From Proteromonas lacertae (Eukaryota > Sar > Bigyra > Opalinata > Proteromonadidae): a DNA stretch of 64,000 nt. Of the stretch, positions 37,449-49,744 are shown one piece after another (positions within the stretch are counted from its first letter, which is position 1; each line of letters starts with the position of its first letter). The stretch covers positions 248,001 through 312,000 of the forward strand of contig NGBS01000295.1 of assembly GCA_002245135.1 (NCBI GenBank), given 5' to 3'. A program made the position numbers and the translations under genes. A model generated the notes under the pieces. The model was not told the DNA's origin, did not search any database, and saw nothing but the letters and a program-made list of their open reading frames with translations.

Positions 37449-40400
37449 TCAAATACTTAAAAATGGACAAATGCCTTTCAAATCTTCAATATTTAATCCA
37501 CTAAATCTCTTTAATTCACCATCAGCTAAGAATAACACACCTTTACCCAAAAACTATTTAATAAATATATCATAACATATAAATATATATATATATACTC
37601 TTCTACCTGTTAATCTACTCAAAATGTCATTATAAAACAAATTATGCTGATAACACATCCAAAGATCAAATCCTTTGACAGGAGTTTCATAAATAGTAAA
37701 TCTTTCAAATTTGGGGATTTTTTCAAAGTCCACCTTACTACTAATCACTCTTTTCAATTTCACATCATCACATTTTGTTGGTAAAATTATCTTTATTTCA
37801 CATGGCACTTCATCTATATACACTAATGTCATTTCTCTATCTTTATACTCAACTCCATATTCTACACTTTCAAATAAGCTCTTCCATGTTACAAAATTCT
37901 CACTCTTTGGAAGTGTAATGGATAAATCTCTACTTCCATCATTACTGTCAAGTATATTATATTCAATCATATCATTTTCATCATCATCAATATCAACTTC
38001 ATGACTTAATACTCCTGATAATAATACTTCTTTTTCTTTACCTTCTTTATAAACAACACTAAATTGTCTTTGATTTTTACAGCTTATTTCAATGAATTTA
38101 CTCTTGATTTTATCATCAATGCCTATATCAATTTCTATTTCATAAGCTGTTTGTTCAAATGCATAAGTAGATCCTTTTCTTTCATCATCCAATATTTCAT
38201 GCTCTTCAGTCTTTTGAGGTTGATTATATCCTAATCCATATGTAGTAGTTACTCTATTAATAATATAAATAAATAAATAATATACGGTGTTACTTCATCA
38301 AATGTTCTTACATTCACTTGATTCTCAGGATCAGTTTTTAATACACAAGGCCACATTCCATGTTTTTCTTTGTTTATAATTATTTTGATTTTCTCATTTT
38401 CAATTTCAGTTAAGATACTTGATAGTTTATCATATAATACTCCTTGAATAATGACATTATTGTTTATTTGAATTAATATATTGGTATTATCATAATTCTC
38501 TACTTTTATATCTTCTAATTTGATATTTGGGTAAGAATCTATTGTTTGTAAGATTAATACTTTAAACGTTTGTTTTAGAATAGTGTATTTCTTTTCTTCA
38601 CTTTCTTCATTACTATCTTTTGGTTTGAATGGACTTGTCTTAGGAGTAATTATACCTAATTTTGTTTCTCCTTTATTCTCTGTAGAAGACATAGATGGTT
38701 GTTGTGATAAACCTTTATCATTTTGATTATCATCATTATTATCAGTTGATTTAACAAATTTCATTACTTTTTTATCATCCATTTTTATTTCAATTTTACC
38801 AATATGTTCATCTTCAAATGATGGAATCATTGTCAAATTGCTTCCATGAGGATATTTCATACATCTACATCCTTCTGGACAGAATCTTTCTCCTTTAGAA
38901 TTATAACCATTTGAATAATTATAAACATTCTTCAACTCATTCTCTTTTCTTAAATAGTAAAATGGCAAATCATCTGGATCATCACTACTTCTTAACAAAG
39001 TAGCTGTTATGAATTTATATAATACATCCAAGCTTGTCAAACCTTTACCTGTTGTATTTAATATTTCTGAAATATTATCAAGGAATACTGAAGCTAAAAT
39101 AACATCATAACAACTTGCAATTTTTGAAGCTACTCTTTGTCCAAACACTATATCTTCTTTGAAAATATTTGAATTATTAGTATTATTATTACTATTGCTA
39201 TCTCTTGCATATTTATCAAATCCACAATGAATTGAAGTTCCGTGAACAATCTGTAATCTATTGAAACAACCTTCTTGACAGCAATGCAATTGAACATTTG
39301 ATGATTCAGGATGATGTTGGTAAAAGTAATTTATAACTAAAAACTTCCTTACTGCTTTACCTAAAAACTCATATCTACTTCTATTCTGACTAGAAAGTCC
39401 TGTTTTTAATATATTAATATTCTTAAATTGATAATATTTCCATATTGCATCATAATAGTTTATATCTTTTTCTGTTGGTTCTTCAAAGGGGAAATATCTA
39501 TCGATTGTCTTTAAATCTGTATAAATTCCTGTCCAAATTGGTCCAATCACATCTCCATAAAACAAATTATGTATTAGTAAATCAAAAGTAGTTTTAATGT
39601 TGTAATTATAAAAAAGAAAAGTTAATAATGATTCAAACAAATCTGCAACTGTTAAATCTAAATTTTGACCACATATCAAGATATAATGTAGATTAATTCT
39701 TCTACCAGCTTCATTTAAAACATCATTTGTTTTAAACTGTCCAAAATGATCATCTGATAATTCTCTTCCACTCAATTGTCTGAAATGAATAAAACATAAA
39801 AATGATCCAAAGCATTCCAAGATTGAATCACCTACTTTTTCAAGTTGTTCAAAGTCAGATATAGGTGTATAAATACCTTCATAAGCATTAACAAATGATC
39901 TATGAGTTATTAATTGTTTAATCATAATGTTATTACAATTTTCAATTGATAATTTTGGATCTATTATTTCTAATATGTTGTTTAATTCATTATATCCATT
40001 TATAACTTCAGATATATAATCAGCTAATGGTCTGAAGAATTTTCTAATTATATCCAATGAAGTATTAATTTCTTCATTATAATGAGATATTTTACATAAA
40101 CTTGGAACTAATTTGGATTTTGAATTATCAGCCAATAAAATCGGTTGTTCTAAATCATCAATTTCAACATTATAAGTTGTTCTATAGTATTCACAAATTG
40201 TCTTCCCTATTGGTAATTGTTCTTGTGGATTTGATTTCCAATCAATTCCATTAATAGAATGAAAGACATATTCATTGAATATTGTTGATACATAATGCAT
40301 TGTTAAATCATTTTCAACACTCTTTCTTTTCTTTTCATCCCAATCTTTATAATCATTTCCATATTTCTCAAACACGGTTTGACCATCTTTTAACCAATCA

Positions 40401-41821
40401 GATAGTTGCCTTACTGTTAAAATGGCTTTATCTTTTGTTGGTAATAGTACAAAATCTTTGGAGAATGGTTCATAACACTTTAAAAAGAGAATATAAAATG
40501 TCTTTGAGATTGTTTTATGATAATTATTCCACTTATCTTCAGTAATATTCTCTTTCTTTATTAATTTGAATGTCAATAATGGATATACATCTAAAGATGG
40601 TGAAAATGTAGTAATTCTTATCTTCTTTCTTAGAATTAAAGTCAATCCATCAAATAGATCTTTACATGGTTCAAATATTTTATTATCTTTAAATGACAAT
40701 TCGTAAAAGTAAGCAACATTACCATTGCTATTATTGAACAAAATTAAATCATTATCATCTAATAATTTTATTGAGTTTTTATTTTCTTTATCCTTTATTT
40801 CTTCCTGATTATTTTGAATGGATTGATATTCTTTATTATATTCTTCCATATCGATTGATTTGTTTGATTCTTCTCTTAATGCATCTTCATAATTCATTAT
40901 TACTCTTTTTGTTGTTTTATCAGTTGATAATTTGGTTGAATTTGGTGATTGAATTTTGATATTTGTCTTTATATTCGCAAATCTTTCATAATTTTCTGGT
41001 GTTGAATTTGGTTTTTGTATTGCTGAATTAAAAGAATTATGTTGTTTATGAGGATATTGATAATATTGTCTATAAGGTTGTTGATTATTTTGTATCTCAG
41101 TTTGCTGGTCATATCGATTCTGTGGTGGTTTATAATATGGTTGTTGTTGTTGTTGTTGTTGTTGTACAAAATGAGGTTTTGGTTGTGGTTTTGGTTTCAT
41201 ATATTTTTCCCATCCTTTTGGTATTGTTGCTGTTGTCAAATCATTGATTTGCTTTTGCAGTGGCTTTCTATCATTATATACAACGTAATTGTAAAGTGTA
41301 ACGAATAATGCAAATCTTTTAAATGATTGATTTAATACATCATACAAGTGAGTAATTTTAAAATCAATTTCATGTCTATTATGATTAGATATATTAATAA
41401 ATATATATACTTTCTGTAGAAATGAACATAAATGTTAAATATATTCTTAAATAATGGAATAATCATCGATAAAACTACATATATTTCTTCTTTTTCAAGT
41501 AATTTCTTTAATTTAGTTTCAAACAACTCTTGAGAGGATTCCAATGTCTTTTGTATATATTGACAAGAAGATATTGCTGAATAAAAATGAGATTCTATAT
41601 CACAGTAAATATATGGATTATCATTTTCGTCTTTCATTATTGAACAACTCTTATCATTACAAAATGCAATTTTTTTACATAGATGAATTAAGTCATTGTG
41701 GAAATAAGGCACTATAAAGTGTAAATACTACAAAAATACAATTAATAGCTATCCACTTTATTTGATCAATATGGTGACTGTTTATAACTGATTCACGATA
41801 TTTGCCTCTATTAATAAGCAT
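37449..41821 (-). CDS. Dicer-like ribonuclease: PAZ region plus tandem RNase III, no helicase
   Basis: Five exons (introns at 41739-41712, about 41410-41376, 38284-38254 and 37599-37554) give about 1,410 aa. There is no DExD/H helicase. The central region has a Dicer-type PAZ: SKTFYILFLKCYEPFSKDFVLLP and GKTICEYYRTTYNVEIDDLEQPILLA. RNase IIIa follows with ITHRSFVN, FEQLEKVGDSIL and VADLFESLLTFL, which keep the acidic metal ligands (E, D, D, E). RNase IIIb reads RYEFLGKAVRKFLVI, with Lys in place of the GD aspartate, and YDVILASVFLD, so it looks catalytically impaired. The N-terminal about 350 residues include a Gln/Pro-rich stretch (about 41000-41160) and are otherwise unrecognised; about 450 residues follow RNase IIIb, also unrecognised. 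An upstream open segment at 41822-41950 is out of frame and left out. Giardia Dicer is a known helicase-less precedent, but shorter. Confidence 0.85.
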
Positions 41822-42053
41822 ATCTAAAATTACAATACTCTTTGATTAATTCATTTATTTTATCAACAACTTCTTTCACTTCATCTATTTCAGGTAGATT
41901 TAAATAATCACATTTTATCTGCATTATTATTGAAAATGTTGTCCAAAATGTTACAAAAATATATTCGTTTTATTCAATCACTAAACATTTTTGATATATA
42001 TAAATCAATGCTTGTTTAAAAACCATAAAGAGATGAATAAATATATATTACAA

Positions 42054-42514
42054 CAAAATCAATAAGTATATATCAATATAATGAATATAATATAGATAGA
42101 AGGAAATTAAGATAGTTAATTCATTGCTTTTAGTTCTTCTAAGTATGAAGTTATTACTTCTACTGCTAAATCATTAACACTATCTTTAAAATATATCAAA
42201 GCATTTTCAAGATATTCTTTACTTTTATCTTTTTCATTCTATTAAAATAAACTAAAAGATTAAATACCTTCTTAAAGTGATATATTCCCTTTACCATATA
42301 TAACTCAGCTTTAGCAATATTGCCACACTTTTCTTCTTCCACTTGATTTATATAATTGAAATATTCTTCTTCATTTCCTAACATTAAATAGCAATCTGCT
42401 ATATTTCCCAATTCAAGGCTTATCTCATTATCTTTCTTAGCATGTTCAAGTGATTTTTGATGATATTTCAATCCTTCTTCATATTCTTTCTAATTATAAA
42501 AACAAATAAACAAT
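42054..42514. repeat. Direct repeat, copy 2 left segment (truncated TPR locus)
   Basis: Near-identical, same orientation, to 19711-20171. It abuts sequence that in copy 1 lies 1.85 kb further on. Confidence 0.9.
42116..42478 (-). pseudogene. C-terminal TPR remnant of the pseudokinase-TPR gene
   Basis: Carries only the last two exons of the gene at 19.8 kb: KYHQKSLEHAKKDNEISLELGNIADCYLML and, after a short intron, a tail ending ELKAMN with the stop at 42118-42116. No start codon, kinase domain or upstream repeats remain. The reading frame is undamaged, with few amino-acid changes from the parent, so the truncation is recent. Immediately upstream (42515 on) the sequence jumps to the parent gene's 5' flank. 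Not expected to be expressed as a functional protein. Confidence 0.8.
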
Positions 42515-42517
42515 GCA

Positions 42518-42616
42518 GAGTATTTCATACAAAATCCACAATACAGTCAACTTCAATTATTCAGCTCTTAAACTTCATAATATTCATATTCAACTATTTC
42601 TGCATTAATTTTACAA
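42518..42616. repeat. Direct repeat, copy 2 right segment (5' flank of TPR locus)
   Basis: Matches 22024-22122 (offset 20,494) in the same orientation. The two offsets differ by 1,849 nt, so copy 2 equals copy 1 with a 1.85-kb internal deletion. Confidence 0.85.
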
Positions 42617-43209
42617 CACATTTGTAGATGTCTTCAATACCTATTTGATTTCACTAGTATTATGTTTATCATACATACTATTTGTTATTATGGGAAGTTC
42701 AACGTTAATATTCTACACATGATTGTTTTATCTTCAATTAAAGTTATTATAACCATATTTTGTTAAATGTTGTTTTTTCAAGTAAATTATGTCAACTACA
42801 ATGTAAGACTAAACCAGAGTTGTTTAATGTATAACAGATCAATTCATTTTAACACCTTCATTTCTATTTAAAGATGAATTTTTTATACTGTTGTTTCTAA
42901 ATCATATAAAACAGCGTAATTAAAACATTAGAAGGTATATTACATCTATATCATTCCATAAAGTCAACAATATGGTGAATTTAAATTTATTATGTTATAT
43001 TTTAATTGATTTCAGTATTAGCTACATAAAAACACTAATCAATCTCAAAAACATAATAAAACACTCAAATCAATCTCTTTTTTGCTTTACAAATATCATA
43101 TATTTTCATAAATGTGATATATAACCTCCACATCTTCAAAACCTTTTTTATGGCTTTTAAAAAAGTGACCGTTTTCTTTAATTCGTTATTCAAATTCTTT
43201 TTTTAAATC
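42617..43209. other. Intergenic region upstream of kinesin, no gene seen
   Basis: AT-rich with no long ORF, tRNA or clear repeat. The last 80 nt presumably hold the kinesin promoter and 5' untranslated region. Confidence 0.6.
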
Positions 43210-46200
43210 ATGACTGATGCTGTTAAAGTCGTAGTTAGAGCTCGTCCTATGAACTCAAAGGAAAAGCAGGATAATAGAAAAAACATTGTAGATATCAATA
43301 GCGCTACAGGACAAGTATCAATACATAATCCTTCAGAACCAGATAGAGAGCCTAAAACTTTCACATTTGATGCTTCATATGATGATAAAAGTACACAACG
43401 TCAGGTTTACGATGAAGTGGCTTATCCTCTTATAGAAAGTGTGATAAAAGGTTTCAATGGTACAATATTTGCTTATGGACAGACGGGTTGTGGTAAAACA
43501 CACACCATGGTTGGTAAACCTGATCCACCTGAACTGAGAGGTATTATTCCAAACTCATTTGTTCATATATTTCAAACAATAAAAGCTTCATCCAGTAATG
43601 TAGAATATTTAGTTAGAGGAGCATTTTTAGAAATTTATAACGAAGAAGTTCGTGATCTACTAGGAAAAGATTCTCATCAAAAATTAGATTTAAAAGAAGA
43701 TCCTAAAAAAGGAGTATTTGTGAAAGATTTGACCTGGGAAATCGTTCGAACAGAAGCAGAAATGGAAGTAATCATGGACCGAGGTAATAAGAATAGAACA
43801 GTAGGTTCTACTCTAATGAACGCTGAATCTTCTAGAAGTCACTCAATTTTTACCATTATAATAGAATGTCAAATCGAAGAAGATGGTCGATCACATATAA
43901 CAGCTGGTAAATTGAATTTAGTCGATTTAGCTGGTTCAGAAAGAGCAGATAAAACTGGTGCTCAAGGTGATAGATTAAAAGAAGGTTGTAAGATTAATTT
44001 ATCACTATCTGCATTAGGTAATGTTATTTCTGCTATTGTAGCTGGTAAAGGCCATATTCCTTATAGAGATAGTAAATTAACTCGATTATTACAAGATTCA
44101 TTGGGTGGAAATACAAAGACAATAATGTGTGCTGCTTTAGGTCCAGCTGATTATAATTATGAAGAAACTTTAAGTACGTTGAGATATGCAGATAGAGCAA
44201 AGAAGATTAAGAATAAGCCAACAATCAATGAAGATCCTAAAGATGCATTACTTAGACAATATAAAGAAGAAATAGAGAGATTGCAAAAGTTATTAGAAGC
44301 TCAAAATGGTGCTGGTGGTCCAGGAGGTGAACCTCAAGTAATCGTTAAAGAAGTAGTGAAAGAAGTAGTTAAAGAAGTTCCTGTAGTTAAAGAAGTAATT
44401 AAGGAAGTAATAAAAGAAGTTCCAAAAGAAGTAATTAAAGAAGTAGTGAAAGAAGTAAAAGTAGAAGTTCCTAAGGAGGTTGTAAAGATAAAGAAAGTTC
44501 AAGTAGTTAAAGAAGTGATTAAAGAAGTGCCAGCTAAAGGAGGAGAGAACAATAATGAAGTAATAGAAGGAGGAGGTGAAGAAGAAGAAGAAGGAGAAGT
44601 TAAAGCCAAACCAAAAGCTAAAAGTAAAGCTAAAAAAGACTCATTAGATAGTAATAATGGAGATGGTACTCCAATTGAATCTGTTGATGATAGTCCAGTA
44701 AGAGAAGTCAGTTCAACTGATAGTAATAAAGAAGGAGTAAAAACACCTCAAAATCAAGATCAAATCAAGCCAATTAAGAAAAAAACACCTCCACCAAAAC
44801 CAGTAAGAAAACCAGCTCCAGCTGATGCAGTGAAAGAAGTAAAAGAGATGTTGAAAGGTGCAAGTGTTGATATGGTTAAAGATTTAATAAAGAATGTACC
44901 AGCTAATGTAATGAGAGAAGTGATTAAAGTAATGCCTGTTAATATAGTTAAAGAGATTATTAAAGATACTCCAATTGAAGATGTAAGTGAAGTAGTTAGT
45001 GAAGTACCTAAAGATATAGTTAAAGAAGTAGTAAAAACTGCTCCAAGTCAAGTTATTAATGAAGTTATGAAGGAAATTCCTGAGGAAATAAAAAGTGAAG
45101 TTGTTAAAGAAATACCAAAAGAAATGGTTAAAGAATGTGTTAAGACTGCTTCTAGTGAAGTAGTTACTACAATAGTGAAGGAAGTTCCAAAAGAAATGGT
45201 TAAAAGAAATTGGTTAAAGAAGTTCCAAAAGAAGTCGTTAAAGAGATTGTTAAAGAAGTTCCAAAGGAAATAGTGAAAGAAGTCGTGAAGGAAGTGCCAA
45301 AAGAGATTATAAAGGAAGTGATTAAATATGTACCAAAAGAAGTAATAAAAGAGGTTGTTAAAGAAGTTCCTGTTGAAAAGATTGTATATAAAGAAGTGCC
45401 AAAAGAGGTAATAAAAGAAGTGGTTAAAGAAGTTCCCAAAGGAAGTTATAAAGGAAGTAATAAAGGAAGTTCCTGTAGAAAAGATCGTTTATAAAGAAGT
45501 TGAAAAAGAGGTGGAAAAGATAGTATATAGAGATAGAGATGTAGCAAAGGAAGGAGGAGAAGGTGATAAACAAACACCAAAAGAAGTAGTTAAAGAGGTA
45601 GTAAAGGAAGTTCCAAAGGAAGTTATAAAAGAGGTTGTTAAAGAAGTTCCAGTTGAAAAAATCGTATATAAAGAAGTGCCAAAAGAGGTAATAAAAGAAG
45701 TAGTTAAAGAAGTTCCAAAGGAAGTAGTGAAAGAAGTTGTTAGTCAAAAGCAATTGGAAGAGCAAAAGTTACTTCAACAATATAATGAAGCAATCACTCA
45801 ACAAAGAGATCAATTAGGAGAAGAACTAGCACAACAAAGAGAAGCAGCAGAAAAAGCAGCAGCTGATAAAATAGCATTAGCAAAACAATTAGAAGAATTA
45901 AAGAAGAAATTACAATCGAATGTTATATCAACTGTTGAAGAAGAAGATGAAGAAGTATTAAAGGCAAGAGAAGAAGTAGAAAAACGAAAGAAGGAACATG
46001 AAATGAAGAAAAAGAAGAAGAAGGAAGAAAAAGATAAAGCATTACAAGAAGAGAGTTTATCATTACAAAATGAAATTGAAGAAGTGAAATTCAAGAACAG
46101 TGATGAAGCTAAAGTCAAAATAAAGGAATTAAAGAGTGAATTGAAAACTACAAAGAAGTTATACAGAAGTGCAATAGAAGATATGGAAGATATGGAAAAA

Positions 46201-47187
46201 GAATTTGAAAATGAAAGACAAGATATGCTTGACACTTTAAGAGAACAGAATCAAGATATTCAACTATATTTACAAGTAATCTATAATTTTATTAATAAAA
46301 GTGAACTTAGTACTATTTATGAGAAGAGTCATTATGATGATTTGAATGATCGATGGGTTCTTCCTCAAATTAGAGCAAAAACTGAATGGAAAATGAATGC
46401 ACCATTACCATCCATTAATAATAATAATAATAATAATAATGACAATAGTGATGAGAATAATAATAACAATAATACAACAGAAAAGAAGAAGAAGAAGAAG
46501 AAGAATGATAGTGATAGTAATTGTAACACTGGAAGACCTGATAGTTCATTACCTCCAAAACGACCTGGTTCAGTAGAAATAGATAATAATAATAATAATA
46601 AAGCAAAGATAATACCAACTGAACAATTCCCTGATATAAATACTAGACCTCAATCTAGTACAAGTAGACCAAATAGTTCAAATAAACAATCATTTCCTCT
46701 GTTTGATCCTCCACAAAGTGCAAGTGATCCTTCATTCCGTAAAGAGAATAGGAACAGCGGTTTGTTTTATGATGGATATAATTCTGCAAATGAAATGCCA
46801 CCTCCACATCCAAATAAGAATAAGAAAGAAAAGAAAGATAAAAATAAAAATAAAGATCGTAATGTTAATGAAGATCAAACATTAGTAAGTTTAGGAGATT
46901 TAATGCCAAATATTGAAGAAACAAAGAAAAAAGATAAGAAGAAGAAGAAGAAACATCATAAGAAAGATAGAGATTACCAAGATAGTGGAAGAGATACTGA
47001 TTGCAATACTCCTAACACAGAATGTGATTATTATTATGATGATGTAATTACTCCATCACCTGCAACAATAGATTTAAATAACAGAAGACCTCAAACTCGT
47101 AATAAATCTAGTAGAAGGGAAGCTTCAGGAAATGATAATGTTGGTTATAATTTTGAAGTGACTGATTTTGATCTGTATGATTTTTAA
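43210..47187 (+). CDS. KIF3: Kinesin-2 family motor with long VPKEV/VKE repeat stalk
   Basis: An intronless gene encoding about 1,325 aa. The N-terminal motor (residues 1-350) has [15 protein letters not shown], the P-loop [11 protein letters not shown], switch [12 protein letters not shown] and switch [17 protein letters not shown]. The neck [38 protein letters not shown] is diagnostic of heterotrimeric/heterodimeric kinesin-2, the anterograde intraflagellar transport motor. Residues about 370-850 are dominated by repeats of the type [11 protein letters not shown], unlike any usual kinesin-2 stalk. A conventional coiled coil follows (about residues 850-1010), then [13 protein letters not shown] and an Asn/Lys/Ser-rich tail. 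Two frameshifts occur inside the repeats: +2 near 45200-45213 and +1 near 45435; together they restore the frame. The usual family length is about 700-800 aa. Confidence 0.9.
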
Positions 47188-47648
47188 CAAATTATAAAGA
47201 GTTAAAATTATATTTAGTGGAAATTAAAATTATTTAAATAGTAATTATTTCATGTTTATTTTTTTTTTTCTCTTTTTATTGGTGTGATTTGTTAAAATTT
47301 CAACTTCTTGATTGAATCACCTCTCATTTTTTCACAAATCACCAAATCTCTAATTGTATCAAATTTAAATTTCAGATTATTTATTAGTTTTAAAAACATG
47401 TTTATTAAATACCTTCGCAAATAAATTCTTCTTATGGGAAAAAGAATATTTTAATTATTACATTCACTTTAGTTCGATTTGAAATGTCTTTATTAATCGT
47501 TTGAATATACTAATATGTATAAATATTTAAGATGATAAATGTGAGTTATATCGAATAGCTTAATCAACAACAAACACTTTATATAGAAAATATGTATATG
47601 ATATGTGAAAATTAGAAGGTTATAATCATAATAATATTTTGTCATATT
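47188..47648. other. Convergent intergenic region between kinesin and the BTB gene
   Basis: AT-rich, with a T run near 47260. No gene seen. The outer edge of inverted repeat arm A falls at about 47575. Confidence 0.6.
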
Positions 47649-49413
47649 CTATCCTCTCAATCTTAACACTAAATACAATGCAGAGCCTTCATGAATGCCA
47701 TAATCAGATAGCTCTCTATCATCTTCTATATCTTTACCTTCATATGCCAATCTCTGATAACTAACTTTTATTCCTACTATTTTCTGTATTTTTTCTTTAA
47801 CATAATCAACAGTATAATGTTTACAAACTTTAAATGTATATGAATTGCCGATTAACTGTTTTACATAAATAGTAAAAACATCCTTAATATTAATATTATC
47901 AAATTCTAATGATATTTTAAACTTCTTTGAAGTATATACATCTTTACAAGTGATTTCATATTCTTTTTCTTCAAGTTTATTTAATACTTTTCCATGAATT
48001 ACTCCTGTATTTTTATCAATATTTAATTCTTCAGGTAATGAAGGATTTACAGAAAATTCACCTTCTGTATAACATGAAGGATAAATTATTATTTCTTTAT
48101 TTGTTTGTAATAAATAAAAAGACTGAGGATTTGAATTATTCCTATTTGATGATTTATCAAATATTATTTCAGGTAATATATTTTCATCTAAATAATAATG
48201 GTAACTCATTATTCTGCAGAACATTTCTTTTCCACATAGATTTTCTATAATATCAATACTTCTTCTATTATCTACATAAAAGCTTAAACATTTAATAATT
48301 CTATTACTTGGTTTTCTTTTATATTTACTCAGTAACTCTAATAATATTACATTCTTATCTTCATTTCTTACTATTAATAAAATCATACTATTCATAATAT
48401 ATACTTTTATATTCAATTTTACTATCCATTATCATTAATAATCCAATTTCTTTCATCTGTATTTCATCTTTATTTAACAATATAGATATGACATCTTGAA
48501 GATTATTTTGTTTTAAAATTTGTATATCATCTTCTTCTATTGTAGTTTTATCTTCTTCTACATAGTATTTAAATATAATTCTTTTGATTACATCATTTAC
48601 AATCTCTCTTAAATCTATTGATATATGATTTGTTCTATCTACTTTATTATATAAGTTCAATTCTTTCATTTTTGACACTGTTTCATTTGATAGTTCTTCA
48701 TCATTTATCTTCTCAAAATGAACAAACTTCTTTAACAACTTAACAAATTCTTCATTTAATTCATTTTCATTTTCATTTTTCCATTTCAATAATCTATTCA
48801 ACAACCAAGTTTCATTCTCAATTATCAGATTTTTACATCTTAATATTAATTCTAAATCTTCAATTGTTAGTTTGAATAATAATTCTTCATTTTTTAAATA
48901 TATATAACCATTTCTTTTGATATAATCTTCACACATATCCTTTATATCATTTATATTCTTGCAATTCACTTCATATAATGAATGAAATATTTCCATAGTC
49001 ATTGAATCATTTAAATGATTTTTAATATATTTCTTACATTTTTGTAATAAAATCATATCATCATAATAAATACAGAATAAAAGAATTTTACATACATTAT
49101 TTTCTTTCAATTCCATTGTTCCACCACTGTAATACTTCTCTATCTCTAAAAAACTATCAATATCACAACAATCATATAACTCTAACTCTCCATCAAATTT
49201 TTCATCATCAATTAACTTACGAAAGGTCCTATTTCCACGAATGAGTATGAATTTAACACATGACACTTTCTCTCCTTTTATTATCACTTTCATATCTCCA
49301 AACCCTTTATTCACTAAAGTTCTTCCTATACTATAATAATAGATATTTATAAATATGTCTGTTACATATATGTTATACCCTTTGGCTTTAATTTCAGAAT
49401 TTATTAATTTCAT
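47649..49413 (-). CDS. BTB-BACK protein with PIG and ubiquitin-like domains (arm A copy)
   Basis: Three exons (49413-49379, 49330-48405, 48370-47649) give exactly 560 aa. The BTB domain covers about residues 18-115 (GDMKVIIKGEKVSCVKFILI ... LQKCKKYIKNHL). BACK covers about 120-215 (CEDYIKRNGYIYLKNEELLF, ETWLLNRLLKWKNE). A helical segment ends LLMIMDSKIEYK at the second intron. A putative-Ig (He_PIG) strand (NPSLPEELNIDKNTGVIHGKV) follows. The last about 75 residues are a ubiquitin fold: IYVKQLIGNSYTFKV ... YQRLAYEGKDIEDDRELSDYGIHEGSALYLVLRLRG. It stops after a single Gly, so the usual GlyGly end is missing. BTB-BACK proteins commonly serve as Cul3 substrate adaptors; combining one with a C-terminal ubiquitin-like domain is unusual. 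Function otherwise unknown. Confidence 0.82.
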
Positions 49414-49744
49414 TCCAATTATTTGTGAAAATTCGATCGTTTTTAATTCGGGGATTTTTTTGGTAATTCTATTTTTTCATTTTATTGAAATATGTAACTA
49501 TAATAGTTATTTTTAAAATAATCATCAGTTTATAGAAAGCCAGGTTTGATTCAACAAATTATTTGATTAATTAAAGCAAGTAGTTAAAATATTTAATATA
49601 CATCTCCCTTATAGACAATTTCTTTCGTAATAAAGGAAAGAGTTAAAAAGGGATTGCAATAACAAAAAAATCAAAATTTTTATCAAGCTTCTACCAAGCC
49701 ATTTTGAAGATTTTTGCTTATTTTCTTGCTGACAAAGTGATAGA
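49414..49744. promoter_or_regulatory. Divergent promoter between BTB and pseudokinase genes (arm A)
   Basis: 331 nt separates the start codons of two divergent genes. No ORF. The identical spacing and nearly identical sequence recur at 53783-54113, so both arms carry the same putative bidirectional promoter. It includes runs of A or T of 6-7 nt and a CCAAG / CTTGG inverted element near 49690. No specific factor site is recognised. Confidence 0.55.

Noticed and set aside
38249-38284. Reading the region 37449-38240 as a separate gene from the Dicer-like one
   Set aside because: A 31-nt intron with GTATAT..AATAG connects DEVTP to VTTTYGLG in frame.
44290-45765. Long open frames on the minus strand opposite the kinesin repeats
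   Set aside because: They are Phe/Tyr/Asn or Thr/Ser-rich mirrors of the VKEVPKE repeat and have no family features.
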